In this document: in pieces, positions 54,946 through 63,552 of the stretch
Position numbering within the stretch: the first letter of the stretch is position 1
How the letters are laid out: the number at the start of each line of letters is the position of its first letter
DNA from: Verrucomicrobiaceae bacterium UBA7681
GTDB lineage: Bacteria; Verrucomicrobiota; Verrucomicrobiia; Verrucomicrobiales; Verrucomicrobiaceae
DNA length: 64,000 nucleotides
Assembly (NCBI GenBank): GCA_002482965.1
Contig: DLGZ01000053.1
Coordinates: forward strand, 145,934 to 209,933
Direction: 5' to 3'
Position numbers and translations under genes: made by a program
Notes under the pieces: generated by a model
What the model was told of the DNA's origin: nothing
Databases searched by the model: none
Seen by the model: the letters and a program-made list of their open reading frames with translations, nothing else

Positions 54946-57144
54946 TTAAAAGACATCGTCACCATCCAAACGCGAGACTGACTGGGAGCTGCCCAATGCG
55001 GTGGCGGTGGTTTCGGCTTTGATCTTGCGACGGCGGGATTTCCCTCCTGAACCGCCGTTGGGCGTGTTCGTCGGCGAGTAATAAGTGTAGTAGCTGGTGT
55101 AGTACTGGTACTGCGCATCGCTGCGCAGATCGACGTTGTTGAGAACCACCCCCACCACCTTGCCACCGACGTTTTCGACGCTCTGCTTCACGCGCATGAG
55201 CATGTGGCGCGGCAGTTTGCGGTGCTGTACCACGATCATCGTCATGTCAGCCAGATTGGCGAGCACTGAGGCGTCGCTAACCCCAAGGATGGGTGGCGAG
55301 TCGATCAGGACGAGATCAAAGCGGCTTTTGACTTCGGTGATCAGATCCACCATGCGCTGGGAGTTGAGCAATCCCGCGCTGTCCGCCGGCAGCAGGCCGC
55401 TGGGAAGGAAAAACAGATTCTCCACCGGTGTGCGCAGCACCACATCTTCCAGCCGAATGTCGGTCGTGAGGTAATTGGTGAGGCCCGTTGCGTGGCTGAC
55501 ATCGAAATGCGTGTGCAGGCTCGGACGGCGCAAATCAGCATCAATCAGCAGCACGTTGTATCCGCCCTGGGCGCAGACATAAGCGAGGTTCACCATCGTG
55601 GTGGATTTCCCCTCCCCTGCCCCGCCGCTGACGACACTGAGACAGTTGGCGTCCGGCGTTTTTCGGTTGAATTCAATGTTCGTACGCAGAATGCGGTAGG
55701 CTTCGGCGTCGGGATTGAACCCGCTGGAACGGTGCAGCACCCCGACGTCCTTCGGCACCACCGCCAAAACGGGCACGCCCAGATAGCGCTCCACGTCATC
55801 GAGGTTCTTCACCGTCGTATCCATGTACTCGAGGAAGAAAGCGAGCCCAAGACCAAACATCAGACCCAGCACACCGCCCAGGGCGAGATGTAGAGGCACA
55901 TTGGGCTTGGCAGGCTTTCCTTCTGGCTCTGCTTCAGAATAAATGGTGGCGGGCGATTTCACCAGCTCGATGCCCGCCTTTTCCTCAAAGTAGCGCGAGC
56001 GCATTTTGACCAGCAAATCTTCCAGGTAGGTGACTTCGTCCTTGGCAGTCTTGTACTCCGTGTAAAGAGACGACATGTTTTGCAGTTCCTGCTTGGCGTC
56101 CTCATTGTATTCCTTGAGGGCTTCGCGCTTCTTCCTCGACGCATCCTGCCGGTTTTGCAGGCCCTTCACATGCGACTGGGCAGCACCCACGATGAGAGAT
56201 TGGTACTCAGCCAGCTGACTGTCCACACTCAACACCTGCGGATGCAGGCGTCCCCGCCCTTCATTGACCAATCCTTCACGCGCGACCTTGAGGTCCTGCA
56301 GCTTCATGGTGATGGCTGTGATGTTTTGATTTTCCAGTTGAAGTCCGGACGCCTGATCAATGAGTTCGTCAGGAGTCAGCTTGCTCACCTGGTCGATCTG
56401 CGACTGCAAAGCCAGGACTTCCTGATCGGCGATCATGAGCGCCTGCTCGCGTGAGATGACCATGGAGTCTTTCTCACTGCGCATCTCACCGCCAGGATTC
56501 AGCGAGCTGCCGCCGCCAACGATCCAGTCACCAACAATGCCAGCCTTGCGTCTGGCTTCCTGAGAACGCACCTGCGCCTGCCCCCGGAGCGACTCCTGAT
56601 CGGAAATTTGCTGCTGCAGCACGTCCAGGGCCTTCTGCTTCTTGCCGCTCTCGATGCTGTTGCGCTGGTCCATGTAGCTCTTGGCCACTTCATTGGCGAT
56701 GATGGCCGCGAGCTGCGCATCCTGATCGTAGTAATCAATGATGACAAAGTCTGAGCGCAGCATCGACTGCGTTTCGAGGTTGGAGCGCAATTTCGCCAGT
56801 GCGGCCTGCCGGTTCGGCAGTTCCCATTTTTTGGCAAGCTCGAGTTTTTCGATGACCGGATAAAGCGTGGTGGGCTTGGTGATCGTCTCGAACTGGGTTT
56901 TGATGTATTCCTGCGTGAAGGCTAGACCGTCGCTGCGATTGCGATCAAACACATTGATGTCCTGCGTGATGCGCTCAATAGTCATTTCGACATGACCGCG
57001 ATACTTGCGCGGCATGATGTAAGTGAGCACCGCCGCCGCTGCGAAGATCAGGATGAACGAGAGCGAGATGAGTCCAAAGCGATTCTTGACCACCTGCCAG
57101 GTGTCCATCGCATGCTTCTGCAGTTCGGTGCCGGACTCGTTCAT
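54946..57144 (-). CDS. Wzc-like polysaccharide co-polymerase with tyrosine autokinase
   Basis: The 732-residue inner-membrane protein has a Wzz domain flanked by membrane segments (~22-45 and ~418-442), with a long coiled-coil periplasmic region between them. The cytoplasmic BY-kinase has Walker A GGAGEGKST at 507-515, Walker A' LLIDADLRRP and Walker B LVLIDSPP. The end carries a tyrosine cluster (YQYYTSYYTYYSP) as the autophosphorylation site, followed by a basic stretch. It controls polymer length and export together with Wza and the polymerase. The neighbouring short Wza-like protein and outer-membrane barrel indicate a small exopolysaccharide export operon; the glycosyltransferases lie outside the window. 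Confidence 0.93.
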   Translation of the reverse strand: MNESGTELQKHAMDTWQVVKNRFGLISLSFILIFAAAAVLTYIMPRKYRGHVEMTIERITQDINVFDRNRSDGLAFTQEYIKTQFETITKPTTLYPVIEKLELAKKWELPNRQAALAKLRSNLETQSMLRSDFVIIDYYDQDAQLAAIIANEVAKSYMDQRNSIESGKKQKALDVLQQQISDQESLRGQAQVRSQEARRKAGIVGDWIVGGGSSLNPGGEMRSEKDSMVISREQALMIADQEVLALQSQIDQVSKLTPDELIDQASGLQLENQNITAITMKLQDLKVAREGLVNEGRGRLHPQVLSVDSQLAEYQSLIVGAAQSHVKGLQNRQDASRKKREALKEYNEDAKQELQNMSSLYTEYKTAKDEVTYLEDLLVKMRSRYFEEKAGIELVKSPATIYSEAEPEGKPAKPNVPLHLALGGVLGLMFGLGLAFFLEYMDTTVKNLDDVERYLGVPVLAVVPKDVGVLHRSSGFNPDAEAYRILRTNIEFNRKTPDANCLSVVSGGAGEGKSTTMVNLAYVCAQGGYNVLLIDADLRRPSLHTHFDVSHATGLTNYLTTDIRLEDVVLRTPVENLFFLPSGLLPADSAGLLNSQRMVDLITEVKSRFDLVLIDSPPILGVSDASVLANLADMTMIVVQHRKLPRHMLMRVKQSVENVGGKVVGVVLNNVDLRSDAQYQYYTSYYTYYSPTNTPNGGSGGKSRRRKIKAETTATALGSSQSVSRLDGDDVF

Positions 57145-57195
57145 GACTGCTCGTTTTTAATTATTCAGAGAGATTAAGAAAGTGGCCTTGAAATG

Positions 57196-57239
57196 CCGCC
57201 AGCGGGAGATTCGTGGTGTCCGAATCTGCCCGCCGGCGG
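57196..57239. repeat. Long imperfect hairpin between exopolysaccharide genes
   Basis: Two nested stems, 57196-57200 with 57235-57239 (5 bp) and 57202-57213 with 57221-57233 (12 bp with one bulged base), enclose a seven-base loop. It lies in the 117-base gap between the Wzc-like start and the barrel gene stop. No T-run follows on the minus strand, so a terminator role is uncertain; RNA processing or partial attenuation is possible. Confidence 0.6.
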
Positions 57240-57261
57240 ATTGTCGTTTGGGCTGTTGGGA

Positions 57262-58464
57262 CTAAAAGGTGGCTGTGGCTCCTACGGAGACACGGTTACG
57301 GTTGAATTCGACCTGCGCATTGTTGGACAGCTGCGTGGAGAAAGAATAATTGGCGTTCAGATTGAGGTTATCCATCAGCTGATACCCAATGCCTGCATTG
57401 AGGAACACCGAGTCTTGCGTCTGATCTGGAGTTGGTCCGCCTGAAAGCAGAGAATGCGCATAGCTCACCCCGCCGTTGAGGCTGAGCCGCTTTGAGACCT
57501 GGTGGTTCACCTGCACGCCGGTGTTCACCCCATAGCTGCTGCGGTAGTTGCCGATCAACGCACCATTGAAACCCAGCATCGCAAACCAGCGGATCTGTGT
57601 CTGTTTTGCCACGGCATAGTTGAGTGCGCCTTCAGCATAAGGCTTCGTTTGTTTCCCGTGGGCGTTTTCGAAGAGTTCCGCACCACCTCGCACTGAAGTG
57701 GACATGTTCTCGCTCCACGCATGGTCGACTCCAGCCAGCGCGAAATGTGAACGGTAGTTTTGGAATCCACTCTTGGTGTAATCTGTCAGACGGTAGCGAT
57801 ACTCCGCCGTCAGACTGGTCCGTTTCCCAACTTTATACGCAAATTGCTGCCCAAGCAGATGCGAGTAGCGATCCTGAGAAGTGGCCACCGCAGAGTTCTC
57901 GTAGACGATGCCGTCGAACGTATAGGAGCTTGTGGTCGAGAACCGCGGCGTCCATGCGTAGCTGACATTAAAATTGTTGTAGCCATACAGAAACTGCCCG
58001 TTCCACAGCGCGCTGGTTGCACCGTAGCCAAACGCACTGTTGGGATTGGTCCCGTATGTGACGTAGAAATTGTCGCTGATCTTCAGCCGTTCGGAAAACT
58101 GGTGCTCAAAATTGAAGGTCGCCCGGCCATTGTAAAAGGTGCTGCCGTATGTCGGCACTCCATTCACATATTGCAGGACGCTGCTTTCGAGACTGAAGCT
58201 GTAGGGCGTGGTCTGGTCGGCATGCGTGTAGGACGCCCCTGCACCAACCTGCCCGTACCAAGACTCAATGTCGCTATACTGGGCTGAAGGCGCCTTGTAC
58301 TTTAGCACATCATAACCGGAGCTGCCGGTAACCGAGAAGGTCAGTGGCTCCTCGTTTCTAAAATCCGCCGAGTAGTTCTGGATCGCCACCAACCCCTGCG
58401 CACGCAATGCAGCTGGGCTGAGGGCAGCGACGGCCAGTAGAAGCATTGCCAGTTTAGAGCGCAT
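57262..58464 (-). CDS. Outer-membrane beta-barrel protein of the exopolysaccharide locus
   Basis: The 400-residue protein has a Sec signal peptide (cleavage near ALRAQ) and then about 16 strands of alternating polar and aromatic residues (e.g. YSFSLESSVLQYVNG, ATFNFEHQFSERLKISDNFY, RTSLTAEYRYRLTDY), ending in ATATF, a BAM-type signature. It resembles the outer-membrane barrels that accompany exopolysaccharide/PEP-CTERM loci. Being encoded upstream of the Wzc- and Wza-like genes on the same strand, it is the likely outer-membrane exit for the polymer, an inference. The start lies 63 bases after the stop of the small secreted protein gene. Confidence 0.85.
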   Translation of the reverse strand: MRSKLAMLLLAVAALSPAALRAQGLVAIQNYSADFRNEEPLTFSVTGSSGYDVLKYKAPSAQYSDIESWYGQVGAGASYTHADQTTPYSFSLESSVLQYVNGVPTYGSTFYNGRATFNFEHQFSERLKISDNFYVTYGTNPNSAFGYGATSALWNGQFLYGYNNFNVSYAWTPRFSTTSSYTFDGIVYENSAVATSQDRYSHLLGQQFAYKVGKRTSLTAEYRYRLTDYTKSGFQNYRSHFALAGVDHAWSENMSTSVRGGAELFENAHGKQTKPYAEGALNYAVAKQTQIRWFAMLGFNGALIGNYRSSYGVNTGVQVNHQVSKRLSLNGGVSYAHSLLSGGPTPDQTQDSVFLNAGIGYQLMDNLNLNANYSFSTQLSNNAQVEFNRNRVSVGATATF

Positions 58465-58527
58465 GAAAGTCAGGAAAGATTTCGAATATCAGAGTTGGAT
58501 GTGCCGCCTTTGCATGATCTCCGTAGA

Positions 58528-59091
58528 TCACGGAATCGCAGCGGAAGGAGAAACCGGAACGGTAATAATCCGAGGCGGCAACGGGCCCGATATCGGCGGC
58601 ATGATGAGGAACACTCCACGAATGTTGGATGGAATGTAAAAATCCGGTTCCGAAGTCGGAACGATAGGATTCTTGTCCACAATGATGGGGTTTTTGGGAT
58701 TCTTGCCAGACACCGTAATCGGTCGTTCGATGTCAGACACAGGTGCAAGAGTCGCGAGACCGGGAACGACGGAGAGTGCCGCGTCATTGATGACGCCCGC
58801 CATTTTGGGTGCCACAGAAACGCCGGTCTGAACGATTTGACCAGCCAAAGTTGCATCTGCCTTGGAGGCAATGATTGCCGTTCTCACAATGTCTCCAGCA
58901 CAGCCTTCATTGATGACGAGTGCATCTTCCACAACCATGAGCACCTTAGAGGGGTCTTTTTCGACCGCGACCCGAACGTCATTCGAAATTTCTGTGCAAT
59001 TAGTCGCCGATTGAGCCGAACCCACTGAAACAGTCAGCATTAAAACACTGGCAGCAATACCCGCAAAACGCGAAAAGGGGGCAGTTTTCAT
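58528..59091 (-). CDS. Secreted hypothetical protein with proline-rich tail
   Basis: This 187-residue protein has a signal peptide (cleavage near AQSAT). The mature N-terminal half is mostly helical with two cysteines (NCTEI and EGCAGD) that may form a disulfide. The C-terminal half is rich in Pro, Ile and Val (PPISGPLPPRIITVPVSP), likely extended or disordered. I do not recognise the family. It is the first gene on the minus strand in front of the exopolysaccharide genes and could be cotranscribed, but no function is assigned. Confidence 0.7.
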   Translation of the reverse strand: MKTAPFSRFAGIAASVLMLTVSVGSAQSATNCTEISNDVRVAVEKDPSKVLMVVEDALVINEGCAGDIVRTAIIASKADATLAGQIVQTGVSVAPKMAGVINDAALSVVPGLATLAPVSDIERPITVSGKNPKNPIIVDKNPIVPTSEPDFYIPSNIRGVFLIMPPISGPLPPRIITVPVSPSAAIP

Positions 59092-59140
59092 AGGCGGCAG
59101 TTAAAGATATATTTACAAATATTGACGTGTTTGTCCTCAG

Positions 59141-59211
59141 AGCGGGTAGTGGGAATCGAACCCACATGGCCAGCGTGGAAGGCTGGAACTTTACCACTAA
59201 GCTATACCCGC
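59141..59211 (-). tRNA. tRNA-Gly (anticodon UCC)
   Basis: On the minus strand a 71-nt cloverleaf folds cleanly: acceptor GCGGGTA with TACCCGC, an anticodon stem CCAGC/GCTGG around the loop CTTCCAC (anticodon UCC, reading GGA), and the T-loop GTTCGATTC. The discriminator is U at 59141, typical of bacterial tRNA-Gly. CCA is not encoded. No integrase or att repeat is seen beside it. Confidence 0.96.
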
Positions 59212-59458
59212 AATTGAAGTTATAGTAACACGTAATATCTCACTGCCGCAAGATATTTTTTAGAATTAAATGTAAAAATTTTGAAATTCTAGAATTGCTG
59301 ATCACTCAGAATCCTAAAGTTTCGACATTTTTGCGTTTCAACTCCTTCAACCATTTAGCACTCAATAATGAACTGGCAAGCGTGTACTAAAAAGGACTTT
59401 TTTCTACCACCGTCCCCGGCTGCGAACCGGCCTCGAACGTGTCAGAATGGGGCCATTT

Positions 59459-60904
59459 TTATTTACCCACGGCTTTATCACCCACATAATCTTCGCCATT
59501 CAGACTCCGTGCCACGCTCTCGAGCCAGTCTTCGAGGTTTTTTTGCATTTCAGGCACTCGTTCTGGCTGCTCTGCCAGCAGGACCGTGCTCTCGTCAGGA
59601 TCTCTGACCAAATGATAAAGTTCCCAGCTCACTTCATGGCTCTTTTTGTTTTCGATCCGGTGGAGTTTCCACGGCCAGTCCAGCCAGGCGGCATGCCCGG
59701 GGAACTCCGTCAGTGAGACGGGTTCACCGATGACAGCTGCATCTGGGAGCAGGCGGGACGGATCGGCAGGCTCTTCACCTTTCGTCTGTGCCGTGATCAG
59801 CTCGTCCATCCATTCTTTGGACGGCGTCCTGATGCCTTTCTCCCCCGAGTCCCAGAAACCTATCGGGTGCGAACGTTTCTGCTCCTGCCCTGTCAGCAGC
59901 GGCATAATGTCGATGCCATCCAGCGGAGGCTGCTTTTCCATGCTCACGCCCGTGAGCGCCAGCACAGTGGGATAGATGTCTGAAGTCACGCAGGGTACCT
60001 TGATGACTTTGGGTTCATGAAACACCGCCGGCCATTCCATCAAAGCAGGCACCGCCAGGCCGCCTTCGTAGATCTGCCCTTTGAATCCCCGGCGGCCGCC
60101 GCTGGAACCCACCTTCGGCAGCGCGCCGTTGTCGCTGCAGTACCATAAGAGAGTGTTCTCGCGCAGGTCGAGCTCCCGCAGTTCCGTCCTGAGCCTGCCA
60201 AAAGCGCGGTCCATGGCGGTGATCTCACCATAGAAATGCTGCTTCTTCTCGGGCAGCCCCGCATACGGTTCCCGGTCTGACTCCAGCGACTGGTGCGGGT
60301 CATGCGGAGAGCCAAACCACACCACCGCGAGAAAGCGCTGCTTCTTTTCTCCGCACCGGCGGATGAACTTCAGCGCCTCATCCACAGTAATGTCTGAACT
60401 GTCCCCCTTAAACTGCTCGGCCTTCCCCTGCACACTGAGCACCGGATCAAGATCAAAGAAATTGGGCGCGGAGACCCACTCATCGAATCCGCTGGCGCCG
60501 GGACTGACCGGGCTGGCCTTCTGCACAGATCCCAGATGCCATTTGCCAAAGTGGCCCGTTGCATAGCCTGCCGTCTTCAGCGCCTCAGCAATTGTGATTT
60601 CCTGCGGGCGCAGCGAATGCCCCCAGGAAAAACAGCCAAACCGGTTCGGCGTACGCCCCGTCATGACACTGCCACGCGTTGGGGAGCACACCGGCGCAGC
60701 GGAATGAAACTCGTCAAATCGAATCCCCTCCTTCGCCAGCGCATCAAAATTCGGCGTCTTGAGATGCGGATGTCCGTTGTAGGCCATGTCACCCCAGCCT
60801 TGATCATCCGCCATCACCAGCACGATGTTCGGCGGTTCAACAGGTGCGGCCACACAGCTCAGTTGGAGCCAGAGACCACCGCACAAAAGCAAAAGACATT
60901 TCAT
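59459..60904 (-). CDS. Secreted formylglycine-dependent sulfatase
   Basis: The 481-residue exported protein (signal peptide cleaved near VAAP) has the alkaline-phosphatase-superfamily sulfatase fold. VLVMADDQGWGD provides metal-binding aspartates D33/D34, and the maturation motif CSPTR puts the formylglycine precursor at C73. TGRTPNRFG and GHFGKWHLG follow, then the SPHDPH and WYCSDNGALP metal sites, and a C-terminal subdomain ending in EDYVGDKAVGK. It should release sulfate from a sulfated polysaccharide or glycan, consistent with a Verrucomicrobium-like lifestyle. The substrate is unknown. No sulfatase-maturation gene is in the window. The 45-base gap to the Nudix gene start is the only visible linkage. 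Confidence 0.92.
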   Translation of the reverse strand: MKCLLLLCGGLWLQLSCVAAPVEPPNIVLVMADDQGWGDMAYNGHPHLKTPNFDALAKEGIRFDEFHSAAPVCSPTRGSVMTGRTPNRFGCFSWGHSLRPQEITIAEALKTAGYATGHFGKWHLGSVQKASPVSPGASGFDEWVSAPNFFDLDPVLSVQGKAEQFKGDSSDITVDEALKFIRRCGEKKQRFLAVVWFGSPHDPHQSLESDREPYAGLPEKKQHFYGEITAMDRAFGRLRTELRELDLRENTLLWYCSDNGALPKVGSSGGRRGFKGQIYEGGLAVPALMEWPAVFHEPKVIKVPCVTSDIYPTVLALTGVSMEKQPPLDGIDIMPLLTGQEQKRSHPIGFWDSGEKGIRTPSKEWMDELITAQTKGEEPADPSRLLPDAAVIGEPVSLTEFPGHAAWLDWPWKLHRIENKKSHEVSWELYHLVRDPDESTVLLAEQPERVPEMQKNLEDWLESVARSLNGEDYVGDKAVGK

Positions 60905-60948
60905 GCCGCAATGATAGCCACGATCATCACCGGTCTGGAATCAAAAAA

Positions 60949-61455
60949 TCACAGCCACTTCACTTCGTGGGACAACATGGTGTCGTCATCAAAGGCAAAC
61001 CGCCCCATGAAACGCCGGCGTTCCACCAAAGTCTGCGCCAGCCAGTGGACGTCATCGGCCCACATTTCTTCAAACGGCAGCGCCTCCAGCGAGGTCCAGA
61101 GCGGCACGGCCTCAGGCGTTTCAACCGCCACACCCTCATGCTGGGTCGCGACAAAGACATCGACGTGCATGCACAGCCCATCCACGAACTGAAACCAAAG
61201 CTCACCGTGATGGACAGGATTCAACGCCGTGACGCCCAGCTCTTCCTGCGTTTCACGCACGGCGCATTGCAGCGAGGTTTCACCGGGATCAATTTTACCG
61301 CCAGGGCCGTTGATCTTCCCAGCGCCCAGACCCCGTTTTTTGCGAATGAGCAGCACTTCACGCTTTGCCTCATCGATGATGAACATCAGTGTCGCACGAA
61401 TCCCGGGCTGCCATGATTTCCAGTCGATGGTCACTGTGGTCAGCGTTTCTTCCAT
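60949..61455 (-). CDS. MTH1/MutT-like Nudix hydrolase
   Basis: This 168-residue protein has a complete Nudix box at 53-75 (GGKIDPGETSLQCAVRETQEELG). The preceding KKRGLGAGKINGPGGK matches the loop of MTH1-type 8-oxo-dGTP diphosphatases, which remove oxidised purine nucleotides, and the Trp/Asp pair in MWADD near the C terminus fits the MTH1 substrate pocket. The class assignment is therefore fairly firm, although substrate preference cannot be read exactly. Its start overlaps the 3' end of the DUF502 gene by 16 bases in a different frame, suggesting coupling. Confidence 0.9.
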   Translation of the reverse strand: MEETLTTVTIDWKSWQPGIRATLMFIIDEAKREVLLIRKKRGLGAGKINGPGGKIDPGETSLQCAVRETQEELGVTALNPVHHGELWFQFVDGLCMHVDVFVATQHEGVAVETPEAVPLWTSLEALPFEEMWADDVHWLAQTLVERRRFMGRFAFDDDTMLSHEVKWL

Positions 61456-62339
61456 GGCAGGGCACGCAGCCAGCGTTTTCCACTCTTGATATCCATGGAT
61501 TGCGCCAGGATCTCCGTGTCTCCCGCATCAAAATCTTCCGCACGCGGAAGTCCGGCAAGCAGCTCGAACGCAGGTTCAGGTTCCGGCACCGGTTCGGGTG
61601 TCAGAGTCGTGGGGAGCTTTTGATTCAGCGGTGCCACGGCATTGATCGGCGAAACCAGTCCGCCTGAGATGATCATCTTCATCGCCTCCTCAATGGTGAT
61701 CGGCGCATCCGTGATCTTGTCCGAATCCACCACCAGAAGAAAGCCGGTCATCGGGCTCGGTGCCGTGGGCAGCAGGACGCAGGTCATTGCCTTCCCCGTC
61801 TGCGGATCACAGTACTGACCGGTGGCAAAACCGATCATGCGCATGCCGGGGACTGGGTAGTCGATGTAAACGACCCGCTTGAAATTCTGCTTTGCCCCGC
61901 CTCCTAGGCTCCGGAAGGCATCAATCACCTGCTTGAGTGGCCGGTAGATGACCGCAACCAGAGGAATACGCAGCAGCAGTTTATCGACAGCGGTGACAAT
62001 GTGCACGCCAATCACGTTGGTGGCCATGAAGCCAAGCCCTAAAATGATCAGCACCGAAAACAGGAAACCAATGAAGTTGGTGAGGCTTTCCAGCTTCGGA
62101 TCCGCGATGTTCAGCACCGGCTCTTCGGAGAACTCGTTGACCAGATTCACCACCTGGGCCAGCACCGGCTTGCTCCACGCGTGCAGGATGTCGTAGATCG
62201 AAAACAAGATCCAAAACGTGATGATCAGCGGCAGCGCCAGCGCCAGTCCGGCCAGGAACTTGTTCCGCAGCCACACACCCCAGCCTTTCGGCGCAGGCGC
62301 CTCGGGCATTGGATTTGTGTTGGGGGTATCAAGTGCCAT
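61440..62339 (-). CDS. DUF502 family integral membrane protein
   Basis: The 299-residue protein has two clear membrane segments (LAGLALALPLIITFWILFSI near residues 30-50 and IGFLFSVLIILGLGFMATNV near 95-115) and the DUF502 core (LRIPLVAVIYRPLKQVIDAF, FKRVVYIDYPVPGM, LPTAPSPMTGFLLVV). The family is related to COG2928; its function is unknown, though plant relatives (COV-type proteins) affect vascular patterning. A Pro/Glu-rich tail (~240-260) leads to a basic C terminus (RWLRALPWKKR), a possible cytoplasmic contact. It is followed by and overlaps the Nudix gene, an operon of unclear logic. Confidence 0.87.
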   Translation of the reverse strand: MALDTPNTNPMPEAPAPKGWGVWLRNKFLAGLALALPLIITFWILFSIYDILHAWSKPVLAQVVNLVNEFSEEPVLNIADPKLESLTNFIGFLFSVLIILGLGFMATNVIGVHIVTAVDKLLLRIPLVAVIYRPLKQVIDAFRSLGGGAKQNFKRVVYIDYPVPGMRMIGFATGQYCDPQTGKAMTCVLLPTAPSPMTGFLLVVDSDKITDAPITIEEAMKMIISGGLVSPINAVAPLNQKLPTTLTPEPVPEPEPAFELLAGLPRAEDFDAGDTEILAQSMDIKSGKRWLRALPWKKR

Positions 62340-62412
62340 TTAAAACAACTTCGCTCAAGATGAGAACGTATGGCAGCAGCTATGTTCAGCAATAATCTGC
62401 ATTCTTGCAGTA

Positions 62413-63516
62413 TTACGCTCCCACCAGCATGCGCGCCGGGTTTTCAATGCAATCTTTCACGCGAATCAGGAACGCCACCGCCTCCTTGCCATCGACCACA
62501 CGGTGGTCATAGCTCAGCGCGAGGTACATCATCGGGCGGATGACCACCTGACCATCCACCGCCACCGGGCGCTGCTGAATGCTGTGCATACCCAGAATCG
62601 CACTCTGCGGCGGATTGATGATCGGAGTGCTGAGCAGAGACCCGTACACACCGCCGTTGGAAATGGTGAAAACACCGCCCGTGAGGTCGCTGACCTGGAT
62701 CTTGCCCTCTTTGGACTTGGCCGCGTAGCCAAGAATGTCTTTCTCCAGCTCCGCGAAACTTTGCTGATCCGCGTCACGCAGCACCGGCACGATCAGGCCG
62801 CGCTCCGTACCCACGGCCACGCCGATGTCATAAAAGTGCTGCTGCACGATCTCTTCCCCTTCAACACGCACATTGACCTGCGGCACCGCCTTGAGCGCTT
62901 CCACCACCGCCTTGATGAAGAAGCTCATGAAGCCAAGCTTCACACCGTTCTTCTTCACAAAGCTGTCCTGCAGCTTCGAACGCAGCGCCATCACGTTGCT
63001 CATGTCACATTCGTTGAATGTGGTGAGGATCGCGGCGGTACGCTGCGCGGTGACGAGCTGATCCGCAATCTTTCTGCGCAGCGGGCTCATCTTCTTGCGC
63101 GTGACACGGCCTTCCGGAGCAGCCGGAGCCTTGGCCACGGGCGCAGGCGCGGGCTCAGGCTTTGGCACCACTTTAAATTCCGTCACGTTCGCAGGCTTTT
63201 CAGCTTCAACCTTCGCCGCAGGTGCGGGAGCAGCGGCAGGCGCAGGCTTGGGAGCCTCGGCCTTCGCAGCAGGTGCCGTTGCGCTTTCGTCGATCTGGCC
63301 GACCACGGCACCCACCTCGACATCATCACCGGCCTGTTTGCCGATGTGCAGCGCACCACTGCTTTCAGCAGTGACTTCAGCGGCAACCTTGTCGGTTTCA
63401 AGCGTGAGCAGGATGTCGCCAGTTTTGACGAGGTCACCTTCATTGAAGTGCCATTTGGCGATCTGACCACCGGCGACGGATTCGCCGAGTGCGGGTATTT
63501 TAATGTCTGAGGGCAT
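62413..63516 (-). CDS. sucB: Dihydrolipoyllysine-residue succinyltransferase (2-oxoglutarate dehydrogenase E2)
   Basis: The 367-residue E2 transfers the succinyl group to CoA in the TCA cycle. The lipoyl domain spans residues 1-75 with lipoyl-lysine K43 (ETDKV). An Ala/Pro-rich linker follows, then a peripheral-subunit-binding domain in a reduced form (RKKMSPLRRKIADQLV), and the catalytic acyltransferase domain with SYDHRVVDG near the C terminus carrying the catalytic His. The linker between lipoyl and catalytic domains is short, with no clear separate E1/E3-binding domain, slightly under usual E2 length. It lies 36 bases after the sucA stop, so the two form the sucAB operon; lpd is not visible. 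Confidence 0.94.
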   Translation of the reverse strand: MPSDIKIPALGESVAGGQIAKWHFNEGDLVKTGDILLTLETDKVAAEVTAESSGALHIGKQAGDDVEVGAVVGQIDESATAPAAKAEAPKPAPAAAPAPAAKVEAEKPANVTEFKVVPKPEPAPAPVAKAPAAPEGRVTRKKMSPLRRKIADQLVTAQRTAAILTTFNECDMSNVMALRSKLQDSFVKKNGVKLGFMSFFIKAVVEALKAVPQVNVRVEGEEIVQQHFYDIGVAVGTERGLIVPVLRDADQQSFAELEKDILGYAAKSKEGKIQVSDLTGGVFTISNGGVYGSLLSTPIINPPQSAILGMHSIQQRPVAVDGQVVIRPMMYLALSYDHRVVDGKEAVAFLIRVKDCIENPARMLVGA

Positions 63517-63552
63517 GACGGGGTGTTGGGAAAGAATCTTGAACTGGACGAA

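Noticed and set aside
59141..59211. tRNA-Gly as an integration site for a mobile element
   Set aside because: No integrase, no duplicated 3' end of the tRNA and no phage genes nearby.
59395..59458. GC-rich hairpin-like stretch after the sulfatase gene as a terminator
   Set aside because: No clean stem adjoining a T-run could be drawn on the minus strand.
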